A stretch of 64,000 bases of DNA, from the NCBI RefSeq assembly GCF_001039355.2, contig NW_019776002.1, positions 438,414 to 502,413 of the forward strand. Reading direction: 5' to 3'. The position numbers and the translations under genes are program-made. Source of the stretch: Lingula anatina. Lineage: Eukaryota; Brachiopoda; Lingulata; Lingulida; Lingulidae. The notes beneath the pieces are model-generated. The model made no database searches. It saw nothing but the letters and a program-made list of their open reading frames with translations, and had not been told where the DNA came from. Positions 60,583 through 64,000 of the stretch are shown in pieces; position 1 is the first letter of the stretch; the number at the start of each line of letters is the position of its first letter.

Positions 60583-63500
60583 ACTGAATGTCCTTGGTGC
60601 TATTTAGAATTAGAATTCTTTTAATGGATTCTTTTTTATACTGAGGTATTAAGGGGTTGTATCACTCCTAAATGTTGTATATTGTAGAACCAACCAAGCA
60701 GGTAAGACCATGGAGTACCTGGTGTCTGCAGGGAAGGTCCCCATTGCAGGATCTGCCTCAGAGTTTGTGATGCTGGGGACAGCGTCCAGCAGGCTGCCAG
60801 AGACAATTCCAATCAAGGAAGACAGGTAATGGAGACAGCTTTGTGATTAATTTAATTATAAAATACAAAAATTGTGGTGTTCAAGCATGCTTTTAAAAGA
60901 TATCTTGGCATGAATGTCAAATAATGAAATTTTATCACTATACCTTATCAGAATTGTTTTGTATTCAAGCAGACGGGCCATGTGACTCTTATTGCTTGCA
61001 TCAAGCTACCCTCTACAATTTATATCAACAGATATTAATATATCAATCAATAGATTCTTATGATAAGAAGTCTTTTACTCAGTAAAGCTGTCAAAGCATC
61101 TGTTACATATATAACATTATTATGGTGGTAGTAAGACTGGTTATACTATTTCCACTCCAGCACAGTGAAGTACCGCGTGGTGACGGCAGTGGAGTACTCT
61201 AGCTCTACCAGTCAGACTGGAAACTCTGGACTGAGGAAACAAATGGCACAGCAGGCAGCTGATGTAAGACATGGGGGTTGTGGCTTTCTTTGAAAGTAAA
61301 CTGATCAAGAAAATCACATCACAATTAATTTTTTAATGGAGTGCACTTTTAATACATTGTCATATATTTAGAATAATTAAGGAAGCAAGATTTACTGTTA
61401 TTCACTCACATTCTTTGTGTAATAAAAGTTAATTCACTGAAGGAAATTTATAAGTGAAATAGGTAAAGTTTTGTGTTTTGTTTCTCTTGAAGTCACTTAC
61501 ATCAGCATTGAACATTGATGGAAAGAAGCTGAGAGTAGAACACACCCGCATCTGGAACCAGGTAGGGCTTCTCACTGCCACAACTAGTCATTTTTTTTCC
61601 TAATTTGTACTATAGTAGCTTCATCTCTTTTCAAATATCTCATCTTGGTCCTGTTTTTATTTTCTAGTATTTGAATAATATGCAATCCTATCATTATGGT
61701 CATTAGTATGTGATAGCAGTATGCGGTGTGTTGATTCTCAATCCCCAGAACAGCTTTGATTGTTTCTTTTTTAAAATCACAATTTAGAAGAAAGCGCATC
61801 AAACATTTATTTGATTATGATAAAATTATGGACTTGGTGTATTCTAACAGGAGCCTCCCTTTTTCAAACACATTGCTGTTATCACGTGTCAAAAATATTC
61901 AGAAGTTGAGTGGTTTTATTTATATGTCAGATGTGGCAGTCTGGGTTCAGCATCAGTTATTCTATGGCCCCAGGGATGTTAAATGGACCCCAGATCAACA
62001 CTACCATGTACTATGTACTCAGCAATGTACCTGCCTCTATCCACGAGACTGGCATGACAGCATTCTCCAAACTAGAGCTGGATAACTTACTGCACTTCCC
62101 AGACAAGTGCTACACTGGCCATAATACAATGTAAGTAGCGAAGAGAACAGTGCTTGGTAAGACTACCAAACTGTTCTGGAAATATGTTAATCTCATTTTC
62201 CATTCAAGTGAAAGATATAGATTCTATAGATTGAAAGTTGAAATTTTCTGCATGACTTAAAGTAACTTAGTCAAGATCAAGTCTTTGCAGCAAAACATCT
62301 AGTAGTTATGAAAAGCTGGAGGTTATCTGTTTGTTTTCCAGCCAGCTACCAGGGTCCTCACTGTGGGCTAGGTGTAATAATGAACTAGATGTGTCTAGAT
62401 TGGCCAGTTCTTGGCTTATTACACTGGAGAAACAGGGCTGTGGCTCTATGGTCAAAGCTGGTAAGAAATCCCTATGATAAAACATAGCTCACTGCCAATC
62501 AACATTATTGAAAATTATTTTAAAAATTCTACTTTATAAAGACCTTTATGATTCAGATTTGTGTACACTTTATTGAATTTTGATTTAACCTTTTTTAGCA
62601 GCTAGACCTATATAAGATACTCATTGTAAAGTGGTAAACCTAACATGTTCTAAACATAACTCCATTTTTGTTTCTCTCCAGGCACAGATGGAGTTCTCCA
62701 AGCCATGATCTTGAGCTTTGGTGCTTTAAAATTCAGCAATGATCACCTGGAGTTTGGCATGATGCCCAAGGATCTCCATAGAGACTACTATTTCCGTAGA
62801 ATCAACTATGGCAATAACACCCATGTCAACATATCTGTGATAGTAGGGGATGATAACAAGGCTGTTCTGTTTGCCTCCCTGGACAGGAATGACAAGGTCT
62901 ACTTTGCCTGTGATGCAGGATGCCTGGACCCACCTGTTCAACTTGGGTTGGTACACAGACTTTAAGAACTAATATCTTCAATTGCTCTGAGGGAAATTGA
63001 TCTGTGTAGTAATGTTACTCATAATGATGAAATTGAAGAGTTCTAAAAATTCTTAATTATGAGTATATCCACAAGTGGTTCTAGCAGAATGTTCTTTACT
63101 GTTTTGTATTTTAAATCATTAAATATCAGCTAGCAAAAAGTTCAGTCTGTCAATCTTTGATTTCTGTTACGTCTATTGAGTATAACGCGACTTCTTACAA
63201 AGTAATAGGTATTCACATCTTATAGATTCTTAAGGCTTTTGCAATTTTTTTTTAACTTTTCTTAGAATTATTTCACAGTAAAGAAACCTTTTGGATTGTA
63301 AATCTGACATTCCCTTTTTGTATTTTCAGCAAAGAGCTAACCAAATTTCCAGTGAAGCAGACGGAGCCATTTACCGCCATCTTGTACATCACGGCAGACA
63401 GGCAGCATATGGACGACCTCAAACATGTGATACATGTGAAAGAGATCGGGGAAGGTAGGACAGCCAGGAAATACTGAAAACCATCAGTTATTTTAGAGCT

Positions 63501-64000
63501 TCCTTATTACTTAGAATATACCCACTACAGATTACTTCATATTTGACAAGACATTTAAACTTAAAAGAACTGTATATAATTGGGTTTTTGTGCCATATAG
63601 CTCTTGCAGTAGTTTTATTTGACTAAATGATTCACTTTTGTCTTCAAATACTCAATTTTATTAGCATGGTGGATCAGTTCGTGGCAGGAGGAAACTGTCG
63701 AGTGATGCTAAGGAATTTGGTTTTTGGTTTTCTCAAAACTTCAGCAGTTTCACAACACATTTGTATTAACTTTCCTGAGAATTCATGTCTGAATTCTTCC
63801 ATTTCAGCTCCAGCACATGAACACCATGTCATGGCTCTTCACCGTCATGGTCATGCTTTTGGTGGGCTGCCTACTTTCTTCTGGATGTCCATTGCCTTCC
63901 TCATCTTCACCTTCCACCTGTTTTTATTCAAGATGGTGATTAATGAATACTGCCAAGGAGGCAGGTCAGCTGCAGGGAGGAATAGAGGCTATAACATGTG
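56422..64000 (+). CDS. KIAA2013: KIAA2013 homologue, membrane protein of unknown function, 15 coding exons seen, 3' end missing
   Basis: Exons: 56422-56447, 58110-58207, 58738-58863, 59238-59366, 59668-59729, 59993-60088, 60313-60392, 60688-60825, 61161-61263, 61493-61561, 61931-62130, 62342-62460, 62682-62946, 63330-63454, 63808 onward. All phases join, giving about 609 residues before the window ends. The protein begins [20 protein letters not shown]; residues about 12-26 form a membrane anchor. The large middle part (for example [53 protein letters not shown] and [15 protein letters not shown]) matches conserved blocks of human KIAA2013 (634 residues). A second membrane segment near the end ([20 protein letters not shown]) is followed by VINEYC, as in human. 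Short exon 1 is chosen because only its second ATG (56,422) gives the right phase. The biochemical role is unknown. Confidence 0.93.
57121..57223. repeat. Long hairpin (inverted repeat) in KIAA2013 intron 1
   Basis: ACATGGTGCCTTGAAAAC (57,142-57,159) is the exact reverse complement of 57,196-57,213. Outside it, TTCATGCTTT (57,121-57,130) pairs with AAAGCATGAA (57,214-57,223) across an 11-base bulge. Inside, TCTGGAA and TTCCAGA form a nested stem with a 5-base loop. It could be a foldback transposon remnant or a small-RNA precursor; nothing decides between these here. Confidence 0.85.
57638..58145. repeat. 44-bp minisatellite, 6 units, across KIAA2013 exon 2 acceptor, split by a MITE
   Basis: Units begin at 57,638, 57,932, 57,976, 58,020, 58,064 and 58,108. 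Each has the acceptor TATTTTCAG (TATTTCCAG in the first) followed by about 35 bases of the exon 2 start (coding [11 protein letters not shown]). The last unit is the real exon edge. The first unit is diverged and interrupted by a foldback MITE. Reading on from an upstream acceptor reaches a stop within the next unit, so only the last acceptor gives full-length protein. Confidence 0.95.
57671..57917. mobile_element. Foldback MITE, copy 3, inserted into a minisatellite unit
   Basis: It begins GACTGGGTTCCCA and ends GGGAATAGTCCC, imperfect inverted ends. The internal halves mirror each other (GCTAAATTGCTGTCGACTT against AAGTTGATAACAATTTAGT). It shares the GACAGACATTTAAGCTGG block with the other copies. 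It splits a 44-bp unit between CATTGTCT and TACTGTT, so the empty site can be read from the neighbouring intact units. Confidence 0.85.
58943..59132. repeat. 65-bp minisatellite in KIAA2013 intron 3
   Basis: Three units begin at 58,943, 59,008 and 59,073, each starting GATCTGGTACAATACCA, with few differences. They are purely intronic and lie about 80 bases after the exon 3 donor. Confidence 0.93.
59541..59667. repeat. 21-bp minisatellite running into KIAA2013 exon 5 acceptor
   Basis: Six units (TCCTATATACTTTGTATAGTA) begin every 21 bases from 59,541. In the last unit TTTGTATAGTA has become TTTGTATTTCAG, the acceptor of exon 5. The splice site therefore lies within the final repeat unit. Confidence 0.93.
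60508..60581. repeat. (TA)n microsatellite in KIAA2013 intron 7
   Basis: About 73 bases of uninterrupted TA, about 105 bases before the exon 8 acceptor. Confidence 0.97.

Overview
The window is AT-rich nuclear DNA of an invertebrate animal. The genes have many short exons with GT-AG introns, there is abundant dinucleotide microsatellite, and the identifiable proteins are animal orthologues (actin, SAP30BP, KIF27/KIF7, BBS2, KIAA2013). A marine lophotrochozoan such as a bivalve fits best; this is inferred from style and gene content and the species was not identified.

Layout: 1-4.9 kb, no recognised gene. 4,967-5,308 (-), first coding exon of a small secreted Cys-containing protein. 6,087-7,537 (-), two-exon actin. 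8.3-8.6 kb, a foldback MITE. 10,296-13,909 (-), SAP30BP in ten coding exons. 14,940-29,890 (+), a KIF27/KIF7-type kinesin in 35 coding exons, about 1,387 residues. 32,639-33,577 (-), an unrecognised 312-residue gene. 46,177-54,715 (-), BBS2 in 22 coding exons. 56,422-64,000 (+), KIAA2013, cut by the window end in its fifteenth coding exon. Exon boundaries were worked out by hand from splice sites, reading phase and homology.

Assembly: two single N bases (34,250 and 42,228) bracket a block of about 8 kb (34,251-42,227) that repeats its flanks at high identity. The left flank 32,369-34,249 matches the block's left part, and the right flank 42,229-48,417 matches its right part. The last 44 bases before the first N equal the first 44 bases after the second N. 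The simplest reading is an alternative haplotype placed in series, so the second 312-residue gene and the extra BBS2 exons 17-22 are probably allelic copies.

Most unusual observation: tandem repeats in KIF27, BBS2 and KIAA2013 repeatedly straddle splice sites, each unit carrying an exon edge plus the adjacent intron. I count about a dozen cases, from old degenerate duplications to an 11-copy array. One is an in-frame 78-bp, five-copy array in BBS2 with five near-identical donor sites, and one duplication is present in only one of the two haplotypes. Also notable are a foldback MITE family (three copies), a 156-bp MITE present in one haplotype and absent from the other, a cluster of CTCF-like motifs around a KIF27 exon, and a strong hairpin in KIAA2013 intron 1. 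KIF27 and BBS2 are both cilium genes and lie next to each other, separated only by the unrecognised gene.
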